Positions 35,180 to 44,490 of a stretch of DNA of 64,000 nucleotides are shown here, in pieces. Both the position numbers and the translations under genes were made by a program. The DNA comes from Paramarasmius palmivorus (Eukaryota; Basidiomycota; Agaricomycetes; Agaricales; Marasmiaceae), in assembly GCA_037176845.1 (NCBI GenBank), contig JAYKXP010000004.1:1165271-1229270 (forward strand), read 5' to 3'. The notes beneath the pieces are model-generated. The model made no database searches. It was not told the DNA's origin and worked only from the letters and a program-made list of their open reading frames with translations. Positions within the stretch are counted from its first letter, which is position 1, and every line of letters starts with the position of its first letter.

Positions 35180-37797
35180 ATGTCTGCTGATGCCACGGCA
35201 TCCTCTCAGCCCAACACAGAAGACCGCAAACGAAATGCGCGTGCTGCCCTTGACCCACTGGTAACGGACTCCACAACAACCACCTCGTCATCGTCAGGAA
35301 CTGGCAAGCTAGCTCTTTTCCAAAAGGTTTTGTCGGCTCCTTTCAGCCATAAAAAGCAGGACTCGACGAGGCTGCTCTCTGAATGTACGCGACTCTTCAT
35401 GAAAAACTATCTGCCGAACACATACTAATTCTTACTGGTAAATTTCCTAGTGGCTCCCGTCATCATGACACCCAAGATGATGAACTCTGCGGCCACGCTA
35501 TCATCAAGAACAGCAAGACAGTCTGTCACCGGAGGAAATTCTATGGCACGTCCTCGGATGGATCACTTCGCGACCCTAGGACGTGCACCTCTGAGGCTGA
35601 GCATGGGAAGTCGGCGGATCACTTCCCGAGATTTAGAGATTGTGGAAGCGACTGAGGAGCTGCTTAGCGAAGAGGTTCCGGAGCCAGAGGGTGTCGCATC
35701 GGATGTCAGCTTGTTGAGGGGATTCAATGCCACCATACCAACCGCAGATCTGAGTCGGACTAGGAGACGGCAGACGAGGAGCGTTGATGCGCCCCATATT
35801 GGTCTGAAGAAGCTGGGTATGAATGCTAGAGGCTTGTTGGCTGAGGAAGAGGAGCACGACGGGAGGAGCGTGGCAAGCGACGACGACGTGGTACTGGTAT
35901 CGCCGGCGGAGGGGACCACGAGAAGAGGAAAGAAAGGAAGAGAGAGCTTGAGTGCTACCAAGATGCTTGGGAAGGATGAGTTATTGAGGCAGCGTAAAGA
36001 AATCCAGAGGGACAAGGAGAACATCCATGTCAAGCGGGTACGCACAGTTGTTATCCCTTCGTCAAATCGTCTCATACCTTCCTCAGAGTCTGATTAATAG
36101 CGAAATCTCCGAGATTAACCACAAGATCGAGGCCTTGGATGATATACGCGCAAAGCTAGAACGTGATCTCCTGAAATTGCAAGAGGATGAACTAGAGCTG
36201 GATGCAGAGTGTACGCATGCTGCGATGATTTCCGCTGAAAATACCACTGACTGGCCACATTCTCAGTAGAAGGCGTTAAGGAACGCCTCGACTTTGAACA
36301 ATCAACAACAGTTCATGCCTCCAAAGCTCACAAACCACAAGGGCTTCATCTGCCACACAGTTCTCGTCGTCGTAAAGGTCCAGCTTTCTTACCTTCTGAA
36401 CATGATGAGCTTCCGCCTGGAATTGCTTTTATGGTGGGTCGATATTGCCTAGTACCCTAACACGGAACTTATTGTTGCATTTCAGACACTAGAAGGCCAC
36501 AATACCCCAATAACTGCGCTAGACTTCTCAGAACCCTATGGTACCCTCGTCAGTGCCTCGCAAGAGGATCCTCAACCTCGAGTATGGGACTTGTTTTCAG
36601 GCTCTGAAGTCGGACGGTTAAGAGGACATACAGCAACAGTAAAGACAATTCAGGTCGAAAGTCACGTCTGTCTGACAGGTAGCGAGGATGGGACCGTGAG
36701 ATTATGGGATCTTAGACGCGTTGATTCTGACGGCGATGGTTGGGGAGACGAAGGCGAGCTTGTGAGCTTAAGTGACGTCGCAGAAGAAGAGGAGATAGAG
36801 GACAACGAGTCGAAGATAAATGGAATTAGAAATGGGAAGGAAAAGGAGAAGGAGGACAAATCCTGCGTAAGGGTGCTTGAAGGACATACTAAAGCCGTGA
36901 CTGCCCTCTTCTTCGAAGACGAATGTCTGGTACGTGTATATCTCGATGGCTCGACGCGCTGACCGTCTTCATCTACTTCAGGTAACCGGTGCCTCGGACA
37001 AAACGCTTCGACAATGGGATTTGACGACCGGACAATGTGTGATGACCATGGATATTCTATGGGCTATATCACACCAAACCTCAGCAGCTCCGAGTGCGTC
37101 CCTCTCAGGGAGCTTGTTTGCTGGAGCCGCCAACTCTATTGGTACTTTCGCTGTTCCCACACCACCGTATGCCGACGGAAGCTGGGATATGTACGAAGAC
37201 TTTGTTGGCGGTGTTCAGTTCTGGGGTTATGGCCTTGTCAGCGGAAGTGGAGATGGCGCTGTACGAATGTGGGATAGTGAGTCGCGCAACCAAAGTCGCT
37301 GACTGTTTCATTGCTGACCTCCAAATTCCAGTGCGTACCGGACAAGCTCATAGAACTCTGATGGGACATACAGCACCTGTTACATGTCTTCAGTTCGATG
37401 AATTACACGTTGCTAGCGGTAGTTTAGACAAGACTATCCGGGTTTGTTGCACAATCATATCATACCTTCCTGTGCTCATGGATTTTAAAGATATGGGATC
37501 TCCGGACGGGCAGCATATTCGAGACATTGAAATATGACCATCCAGTGACTGCGCTGCAATTTGATACTAGGAAGGTGGTGGCTGCGACTGGCGAGAACGG
37601 AATCAAGGTTGGAACTCTGTTACTCTGTAACATGCAATCCATGCTGATGATCGTCCCAGATATACAATCGCACTAGCATGCAACATTCTACACTTCTCAC
37701 AAATGGGCACACAAAAACTACCGAACGGCTACGATACATGGATCGGTATATGGTCTCTGGGGCACGAGACGCAACATTAAAAATCTGGTCGTTATGA
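35180..37797 (+). CDS. MDV1: Mitochondrial division protein 1 (Mdv1/Caf4-type WD40 adaptor)
   Basis: The start ATG at 35180 gives [20 protein letters not shown]. An N-terminal region with [20 protein letters not shown] would bind Fis1. A central coiled coil follows ([20 protein letters not shown], then [19 protein letters not shown]). The WD40 propeller begins at about 36480 ([15 protein letters not shown]). Blades include [71 protein letters not shown] and the final [17 protein letters not shown] long acidic loop (about 36730-36860) interrupts one blade, as in other fungal Mdv1 proteins. Mdv1 links the membrane anchor Fis1 to the dynamin Dnm1 for mitochondrial fission. About eight short introns. 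Confidence 0.93.
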
Positions 37798-38019
37798 TGA
37801 CAAGTCGTTCTCATTCATCTGGACATTGTCATTTACCTCCTTTCATGCATTTTTATAGACCGTAAGACCAAGCTATTCAATCTGTATCATACATACCAAT
37901 TATTTGATGAGAAGCTGCTTTCAAATTTGCAGCTGTTTAAGAAATTCTTGAGACTCTGTGTGTGAAGTTTATATTCACCTTTTTCATTGGGACAGCCACC
38001 TACGACAGTGGCTGCAAAA
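37798..38019. other. 3' flank of MDV1 and edge of the repeat-rich island
   Basis: These AT-rich 220 bp have no coding frame. From here rightwards the sequence changes character: host-type multi-exon genes stop and mobile-element remains dominate. Confidence 0.5.
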
Positions 38020-38573
38020 GCTACCAAGCCTGGCTGGGTACAGAGGATTGGTCCAACTCGGGAGATCCCGAGCTCGCCCGAAAAACTGATAACGGAGATA
38101 TGACGTCTAGCAAGTCCTAGCGCCCAGGGCGCTAGGACTTGCTAGACGGGCGCTTCGCCTCCATTACCTCCCTTTTTTCTTGTTTTTCCCATTTCTTTTC
38201 CCATTTCTTCCGTCGTTTATTTCTTATCTCATTTTTATCGCCCCCCTGCATCGTCACTAGGGAGCTCGAGTGCGCTTCTCTGAGTTTCCGAGGCTATCTT
38301 GGGATCATTACCCAATTACTACCAAATTACAAGGTTTTTTCGTTCTTTTTTCGTTCTTTTTCCCGTTCTTTCACGTTTTCTTTGTACGCCCCTTCCTTCC
38401 TCGGGCCCCGCGTGCTCGCTTCGCTCACATGTATACCACAATATGTAATTTGGAGCTTTTCACAGCGCAAAGGTTGCGGGATGGGACTTGGAATGAACTA
38501 TAATCACAGCGTTATCTCGCTTTCGGGATCTCCCGAGTTGGACCAATCGTCCCTGGCCTCCAAGCCTGGTACT
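38020..38573. mobile_element. Non-autonomous TIR element (MITE-like), about 0.55 kb
   Basis: A 26-nt segment at 38046-38071 (gattggtccaactcgggaga...) recurs perfectly inverted at 38523-38548. The inversion continues outward with mismatches to TACCAAGCCTGG on the left (from about 38021) and CCAAGCCTGGTA on the right (to about 38573). No transposase is encoded. The ends carry TA, so a TA duplication is possible but cannot be separated from the TIR. The inside is T-rich and contains a striking palindrome (next entry). Confidence 0.7.
38104..38148. repeat. 45-nt near-perfect palindrome (22-bp arms, 1-nt loop)
   Basis: Positions 38104-38125 and 38127-38148 are exact reverse complements around a single A at 38126; the core is gcgcccAgggcgc. 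It lies inside the TIR element near its left end. It would form a very stable cruciform or RNA hairpin. Confidence 0.85.
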
Positions 38574-39415
38574 AGGTTGAAAGTAATACTCAGTTCTAGA
38601 CTTGTACCCACTTGAAAGCATGCGTCCTGCGCAGATACCTTGCTTTTCACGGAGTCTTGAGGATGTTCAGTGACAAGGAATTGAGACTGAAGCTTGAGGC
38701 TTGAAGAGCCAAGGGGTGAAATTTTCAGGGACCTGACAGAATCACTCTGTGAAAGGTTGGCTGAAGTGCTGAAGGTTGACTTGGCATGGAGGTGTGCAAT
38801 GCCCATGAGCCTGACTTTGTTTGTCCTTGTTTAAAACAGAGCAAATTCTTGACCCACTACCTCTAGCCCTTCCACAGTGACATAATAATGATATAAGGTG
38901 TATTTATTACTTTCTCAGATTTTGAAGACATAAGGCTGTTTGTGGGCTGTGAAGCTTTTTCGGGACAACAATTTGAAAATCTAATAAATAAAAATTGTTG
39001 CTTTTATTGTCACAATTGGGTTACACTACTACTACTTGGGGCACTGGGATTGGCCTGTGTCGAGGGAGCAGAGGTCAAAAAGACATGGTGTGAAGGAGAC
39101 ACACCATGTTTGATGCCTGTGTGACTCTGCCTTGAATAGTGTGTTCAGCAAATCCTATACTGTTCCATTTCGACCATAGGTTCACAGGGTGTGACCTATG
39201 ACCGAAAGATCTCCCATGTTCACAAGTTCACAAAGTTTGGTGACCTGTGACCGTCATTACTAGTTGTTCAGTTTATAGTAGCGCTGCACGAGTGCCTAAG
39301 TACATAGGCGTCCATACTATCTGATCAGATTCTGATGTTCCTACCACATGTTACTAATAAATTTTTCTGATATCCTCACTTTGTCCGGAGTGTGCAAGCC
39401 CAACATTTGTGCAAG
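38574..39415. other. Repeat-island filler, no gene
   Basis: No credible coding chain. A hairpin catggtgtg/cacaccatg (9-bp arms, around 39085-39108) is present. Around 39160-39260 a segment with ttccatttcgacc and repeated ttcacaa/gtgacct words resembles, in inverted orientation, the segment at 49120-49225. It may be an old transposon end. Confidence 0.4.
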
Positions 39416-39527
39416 ATGGAAGATTCCATTCTGAAATGGCACCAAACAGCGAAACATTGGCAAGAAGTACCTAAAGACATTCAAAAAACCATTGAAAAGA
39501 ACATCCTCCAACCTCCACCAGACATGC

Positions 39528-39844
39528 TGTCAGAGTTTTAGATTGAACTCTGTTAGCAGTGATAGCGCAGAAAAGCACGAATAAACGATAGCTGATGACC
39601 AGAGGGGTTGAGATAGATGTGTAAACCAAGTCTATGATTATTGTAGGGTTTTCTGTCTAGCTTTTATACATGAGTGAGGATGAAAGATAAACCTAATAGT
39701 ACAAGTATAGACGCGATAGAAGTAACTGTGGCTTTCTGTGGCTTTCTGTAAGTAAGTGGGTTAGACAAAACGATACGAGCGGGTCAAGAGATATTCTAAG
39801 ATGTGGCATGCATATGTAAATATAAACGTTCTATATTTCCAACA
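39528..39844 (-). repeat. 3' LTR
   Basis: This is the 317-nt terminal repeat (plus-strand start tgtcagagttttag, end tttccaaca). It lies downstream of the gag ORF because the element runs on the minus strand. It differs from the other LTR at four sites near its two ends. Confidence 0.95.
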
Positions 39845-39853
39845 CTCCCCCTC
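39845..39853 (-). other. Polypurine tract
   Basis: On the minus strand this reads gagggggag and directly abuts the TG of the 3' LTR, exactly where plus-strand DNA synthesis is primed in LTR elements. Confidence 0.85.
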
Positions 39854-39888
39854 AAACCTTGGATTATGGAATGATCTGAGGTTTGACT

Positions 39889-42800
39889 CTAATCCAGATT
39901 GTCGAAGTATTCTCCACGGAGGTTGCGATGTTTGACCCGGCGGAGTCTGGACTCGTTGCGGTTCTTCTTGATGTTTCTGTAGTTGCGAGTGTTGTCGTTG
40001 TTGGTGTGATTGGATACCCGCGGTTTCTTTACTGTCCTGGTGCCTGATGATTGTCCTGTGATAAAATCCTTCTTTCCAGTTCGAATAGCCTCCTGGAATC
40101 TGACTCTTCTATGTCCACCTCTAACCGATGTATCTCTGTTGTCGATCTGCATCTCATCAATCTTCGTAATGATCTCGTTGATTTTCCGATTGATTGTGCC
40201 TAAACCTTTTCCATCTAGATCCATCTCGTCGATTCCTTGGGTGACGTTGTCGATATCAGCTTTGAATTTGGATTTTTGCTCCCCCTCGACGAGTGGGATC
40301 TGATCCAGTTCTGGTGTGGTAGGAAGTGATATGAGTGCTGGCATTTCAGGTGAATCGGGTGAATCGGCTTCGACTAGGCTTGGGAAGGGATCTCCTGGCT
40401 TGTGTTCAATAGCCTCCACTGCATAAATACCGTCTTTCTTTGGTATGTCCAAAATGCATTCCCATCCTTTGTGAATCCTGATGTTGTCGCCACTGAAAAT
40501 GACTTCGTAACCGTCCTCGGTGAGTTTGCTGATGGATATCAACGTGTGTCTGAACTTGGGGACGAGTAGACAGTCGGAGAGTACGATCGTGTGCCACTGG
40601 AAATTGTTGGTGGTGTACACAGTACAGTTGCCTTTCTTGACGGCGAATGTGGTTCCTTCAGGTGTTCCAATGGGTCGGTGAGTGATGGACTGGCGCTCAG
40701 TGATACCGTTTCGGTAGGGAGTCATGTGGGAGGATGCGGCGCTGTCGAATACGAATTTTACGACTCCTTCCTCCTCCTCGAACTTCTCCGTAGCCATCTG
40801 TGCACTATCCCTCTCTTCCTTTGCCTGTGCCCAAATATCATTGTAGGCGGCGGCTACATCTACGTGTTCCTTCTTGCCTGGCTCTTCGATCAACCACCTG
40901 CTAATGACCTTCTCCCCCATAAAGGTACGATTGGCACTGTTGTAACACAGTCGGCATACCCTATGGTTGATGGTGACGTGCTCGAATCCTTCGTCTAAGA
41001 AGTCGCTGACGGTCTGGACTACTCCAATGACGGTACGGTCACCTGTCTTGGGTGTGTGGCAAGTACCTGCTTCGCAGTTGGGGTCATAGGTCTGATATCC
41101 GACGAAATAGTTATTGACAAGTTCGTCTTTGAGGGTGCGGTTGACAACTGGGGGGCATGGCCAAGGTTCGCTTTCGTAGTAGCCTTTCCAGCTGTTCTCG
41201 TTGTTGTACATGTCGATGTTAAGAGATGAGGATGAATTTAGAGATGAGGTTGCTTTGACAGCGGTAGATGGGATGAGTACTGGTGATGCTGGTTCTCGAT
41301 ATTCTTCTTTGCTTTTATAGGAGTTTTGCTGGCAGTCTTGGAACTGTTCTGCTTTGTCTTGTTGAGAATCCACTCGATCTTCTCTGCATATGATCGCTGT
41401 GGTATCAATTGGTGTCTGCAATTCGACCATTGTGGCCATCGTGGTGTGCATTTCCACGGCCATGTATGCTGTTTCCTCGGATTTCTCTTCAGTTTCCTTG
41501 GTTCCGAATTCTTCATCGTAAAACCATTCTTTTGGTGGGTTATACTGTTCCACTGCTCGGATTTCCCTGGCTAACCATGTGCCTTCTTCCCATATTTCGT
41601 CTTCCATGGCTTTAACAGCACTTTCCTTGGTACTGCTGGCCTTCTCTTTGCCTTTTCTCCATGATTGGCTATCTTTAGCTGGCTTGGACTTCTCTTTGTC
41701 CTCGGAATCATCGTCTGATTTCTTGGATTTCGGCTTTGAACGACATCCTGCGGCGATATGCCCTTTTCCTTGACATCTGAAGCATGTGATTTCCTTCCGT
41801 TCTCTATTATCTCCGCCCTGACGATCATTAAATTGTCTCCGGCCTTTTCCTCGGCTATTAAATCCTCGGCCTCTATTATTGGAATGATCTCGGGAATAAT
41901 GGACTTTTTCCCGTTCTGGATGTTTTCGTAATGTCTGTCCACTAGCTTCTGCTCGGATTGCAGCGATGAGTGCATCGACTGTCAATGTCTCCTCGTTCTG
42001 TTTACAAACAGTAACAAGTGCAGTGATTGTTGCAGTCAGTGAATTTGGCACTGAAGCTATGAGGGCGTTCTTGAATTGATCATCCGAAACTTTGATCTTC
42101 AATCCTTCCAATTCATTTCTGATCTCAAGTAGATCATCAATGTGCTTGTTGACCTTGGAAATGTCGGTACAGGTTGCGGTGTAGAGTTTCCGTTCCAAAT
42201 GTGCTTCCGTAAAAGGATTCTTCGTGTCGTAGTCCTTCTTTAATCCTTCCCATAGTTTATGAGATAATTCTGTTGACTTGTATCTCCTGAATATCGTATC
42301 CGGGAGTTTTCCTATAATGGCATTTAACAGATCTGCGTCTGCATCTGCCTCCTTGTCGTTGTCCTTTTCTGGTTCATTCTCCAGATATTTCTTGTAACCA
42401 ACTGATCTGGTAGCTCTTTCTACCCTTGTTGACCACATGGACCAATTCGATCCATCATGCTTTAGTTCCGGCACTTTATCGAATGCCTTAATCGCTTTAG
42501 ACGCCATATTGTCTTCTTCTTCGTCTGAATCAAATGATTCTTCCTTTGGTGGTGGTCTCTTTGGAGATGGTGTTCTCGGTTTGGGTTTGGGACCTATGCT
42601 GGGTGATTCTAGTTGATTGTCCTTCTCTTCGTCGGCAGGTGTTCCTTTGTCTTCGTCAGATACAGATTTATCAGTATCACCTTCTGATTCCTGTTCTGAT
42701 TCTTTTTTGTCCTGCTCTTGTTCCTGTTCTAGGTCCTGTTCTTCTTTATCGGATTCTTCACCAAATCCTAATCCTTGTTCGAACTCTTCACCAAGTTCGA

Positions 42801-43380
42801 TCTCTTCTTCAACAGTTTCTTCCTGTGAAGCTGATGTTCCCGCTGGTGGGAATACTAATGGTTGTGGTTCTGGTACTGTTGTTTGTAGGACGTTTCCTCG
42901 AACTACTGTTTCGTTGTGATCGTCACAATCCCTAAAATTTCCAACTAGTAGCGCTTCCTTAGGAGCACTAATTCGATTTCTTCTGTTTGGACACAGTTGC
43001 TCTGTGCAAAGATACCACTTGCGTCTGTTGAGATCTAAATGGCAATCTCTTAATCTATCGATGTCAAACTGGTGTGACCAATTGACACAGATTAGATCTG
43101 TTCGGAGTTGTGTGGTTTGTGCAGAAGATGCTGGTGGCGTGTGCAATCCTCCAACTGGACTCTGTCTCCTAGAAGGTATACACGATGGATTCCTCGATGG
43201 ATGTGATGATATGCTCTGTTGCTGTCCCGATGGACTGCCTGTTCTACTGCCTACTGGTGTAGGTTGCCTACTAGGATTCCTGCTGGGGTTCCTAGATCCT
43301 CGTAATATTTGTTCTGGATCGAATGTTCCTGATACTGGGGTACCGCTTCTGGATTGATAACGGCTACCTCTATCGGACAT
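39889..43380 (-). CDS. Gag-protease polyprotein of the copia-type element, 1,163 aa
   Basis: This is a single uninterrupted ORF from the ATG at 43380. The N-terminus has Arg/Ser/Pro repeats of the type RNPSRNPSR and a long Glu/Asp-rich segment. From about residue 290 a copia-type gag domain follows (FDKVPELKHDGSNWSMWSTR, LNAIIGKLPDTIFRRYKST). A CCHC zinc knuckle, CFRCQGKGHIAAGC, lies near residue 530. An aspartic protease-like site FVFDSAASSHMTP near residue 875 has DSAAS where DSGAS is usual. A pre-integrase-like stretch comes after it (HTLISISKLTEDGYEVIFSG, then GIYAVE). The chain then ends in a charged tail (about 180 residues) instead of an integrase. Gag forms the virus-like particle and binds RNA. 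Confidence 0.93.
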   Translation of the reverse strand: MSDRGSRYQSRSGTPVSGTFDPEQILRGSRNPSRNPSRQPTPVGSRTGSPSGQQQSISSHPSRNPSCIPSRRQSPVGGLHTPPASSAQTTQLRTDLICVNWSHQFDIDRLRDCHLDLNRRKWYLCTEQLCPNRRNRISAPKEALLVGNFRDCDDHNETVVRGNVLQTTVPEPQPLVFPPAGTSASQEETVEEEIELGEEFEQGLGFGEESDKEEQDLEQEQEQDKKESEQESEGDTDKSVSDEDKGTPADEEKDNQLESPSIGPKPKPRTPSPKRPPPKEESFDSDEEEDNMASKAIKAFDKVPELKHDGSNWSMWSTRVERATRSVGYKKYLENEPEKDNDKEADADADLLNAIIGKLPDTIFRRYKSTELSHKLWEGLKKDYDTKNPFTEAHLERKLYTATCTDISKVNKHIDDLLEIRNELEGLKIKVSDDQFKNALIASVPNSLTATITALVTVCKQNEETLTVDALIAAIRAEASGQTLRKHPEREKVHYSRDHSNNRGRGFNSRGKGRRQFNDRQGGDNRERKEITCFRCQGKGHIAAGCRSKPKSKKSDDDSEDKEKSKPAKDSQSWRKGKEKASSTKESAVKAMEDEIWEEGTWLAREIRAVEQYNPPKEWFYDEEFGTKETEEKSEETAYMAVEMHTTMATMVELQTPIDTTAIICREDRVDSQQDKAEQFQDCQQNSYKSKEEYREPASPVLIPSTAVKATSSLNSSSSLNIDMYNNENSWKGYYESEPWPCPPVVNRTLKDELVNNYFVGYQTYDPNCEAGTCHTPKTGDRTVIGVVQTVSDFLDEGFEHVTINHRVCRLCYNSANRTFMGEKVISRWLIEEPGKKEHVDVAAAYNDIWAQAKEERDSAQMATEKFEEEEGVVKFVFDSAASSHMTPYRNGITERQSITHRPIGTPEGTTFAVKKGNCTVYTTNNFQWHTIVLSDCLLVPKFRHTLISISKLTEDGYEVIFSGDNIRIHKGWECILDIPKKDGIYAVEAIEHKPGDPFPSLVEADSPDSPEMPALISLPTTPELDQIPLVEGEQKSKFKADIDNVTQGIDEMDLDGKGLGTINRKINEIITKIDEMQIDNRDTSVRGGHRRVRFQEAIRTGKKDFITGQSSGTRTVKKPRVSNHTNNDNTRNYRNIKKNRNESRLRRVKHRNLRGEYFDNLD

Positions 43381-43552
43381 ACACTAGTCCAATAGTCCTT
43401 TGCTTTGGGTAGGGGATATTCCGGCGTCCCTGCTCGCCACTCGATGTATGATCTTGGTTCTTTGTTTCTTGGGGATATTACGGCGTCCCAAACTCGCCAC
43501 TATACCAATATGAAATCGGTATTACTCTGGTTCGGCTAAGGTTTATAGACCG

Positions 43553-43564
43553 GGGCCCATAACC
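43553..43564 (-). other. Primer-binding site (candidate half-tRNA-iMet site)
   Basis: Immediately inside the 5' LTR the minus strand reads ggttatgggccc. Its complement, gggcccataacc, closely resembles the anticodon arm of initiator Met tRNA (CAU anticodon). Copia-type elements are known to prime from a cut half of that tRNA. The tRNA itself is not in this window. Confidence 0.6.
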
Positions 43565-43881
43565 TGTCAGAGTTTTAGATTGAACTCTGTTAGCAGCGAT
43601 AGTGCAGAAAAGCGCGAATAAACGATAGCTGATGACCAGAGGGGTTGAGATAGATGTGTAAACCAAGTCTATGATTATTGTAGGGTTTTCTGTCTAGCTT
43701 TTATACATGAGTGAGGATGAAAGATAAACCTAATAGTACAAGTATAGACGCGATAGAAGTAACTGTGGCTTTCTGTGGCTTTCTGTAAGTAAGTGGGTTA
43801 GACAAAATGATACGAGCGGGTCAAGAGATATTCTAAGATGTGGCATGCATATGTAAATATAAACGTTCTATATTTCCAACA
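43565..43881 (-). repeat. 5' LTR
   Basis: Same 317-nt repeat as 39528-39844, followed on the right by the second CATGC target copy at 43882-43886. It should carry the promoter of the element, read on the minus strand. Confidence 0.95.
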
Positions 43882-44065
43882 CATGCTTGCCCATGTCATC
43901 CCCTTGGACAGCTCTATCAGCACCCTTCTTATCCACAAACTTCCTGTGATTCTGCCTCAGGCATTATGTCAGGTGGAGTCCTCAGAAATGTCCTTCTTCA
44001 TGCACTGTGTAATGACTGTGCAAACTCCTACTCATTTCCCTGTCTTCCAGTACTATTTCCACTAG

Positions 44066-44482
44066 TTTCCTTCCTGCTTCCGACATTTTGCCTCCGGAGT
44101 TTTCCCATGCCCTTCTGGAGCGTTATCCTTGTCTTCTGGACCCTCTGGGCTATTTTCCCACAGTATTCCGGAACCTTGGAGCACTTATCTACCATATCCC
44201 GACCTTTCTCCTATCATCTTGGCATCTATTCCTCATATGTACATTCCTTTATACTTCATGCACCATATGACTCTCAGGCTCATATCTCTTCCATCTACTC
44301 TGCCTAGTAGTCATCAGATCATCCCGGGCCGTCACATCCCTTCCAGCTCCCGGTACATTACTCAGTATATAAACTGTCATGTATTCCAGTACCGTAGCTT
44401 TAGGCAGAAAATCAACCACTACTAGTAGTGTCGTTCACACTGCTCTATCTTCTCTCTTCTCTGATGGAGTAGTCTCTGTCTT
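44066..44482. other. Flank between LTR element and hAT MITE
   Basis: Pyrimidine-rich sequence with a plus-strand open stretch (LPPEFSHALLERYPCLLDPL ...) ending near 44270 that I cannot assign. It could be a further remnant of the sequence into which the LTR element inserted. Confidence 0.3.
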
Positions 44483-44490
44483 CCCTGCGG

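Larger units (their letters stand above)
39528..43881 (-). mobile_element. Complete Ty1/copia-type LTR element with gag-protease only
   Basis: Two 317-bp LTRs (39528-39844 and 43565-43881) start TG and end CA. They differ at only 4 positions, all transitions. The element is flanked by CATGC (39523-39527 and 43882-43886), a 5-bp target duplication. It is oriented on the minus strand: the 5' LTR is 43565-43881, then primer site, gag ORF, polypurine tract and 3' LTR. The internal part is 3.72 kb and holds one long ORF. No integrase, reverse transcriptase or RNase H motif is found, so it must be mobilised in trans. The young LTRs and open ORF suggest recent activity. Confidence 0.93.
39416..44065 (+). 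pseudogene. Small ORF split by the LTR element
   Basis: From the ATG at 39416 the frame reads MEDSILKWHQTAKHWQEVPK and onward to PPPDM at 39526. There the LTR element begins. Counting the CATGC duplication once, the same frame resumes at 43887 (LAHVIPLDSSISTLLIHKLP) and ends at TAG 44063-44065. Removing 39528-43886 restores a 97-codon ORF. Continuity across the insertion shows the element landed in an open frame. I do not recognise the protein; it may belong to an older transposon. Confidence 0.6.

Noticed and set aside
38139..38615. Plus-strand 158-codon Phe/Ser-rich frame inside the TIR element
   Set aside because: Comes from T-rich low-complexity sequence of a non-autonomous element and runs through its right TIR.
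42534..42935. Plus-strand open frame opposite the gag ORF
   Set aside because: Antisense of the Glu/Gln/Asp-rich part of Gag.
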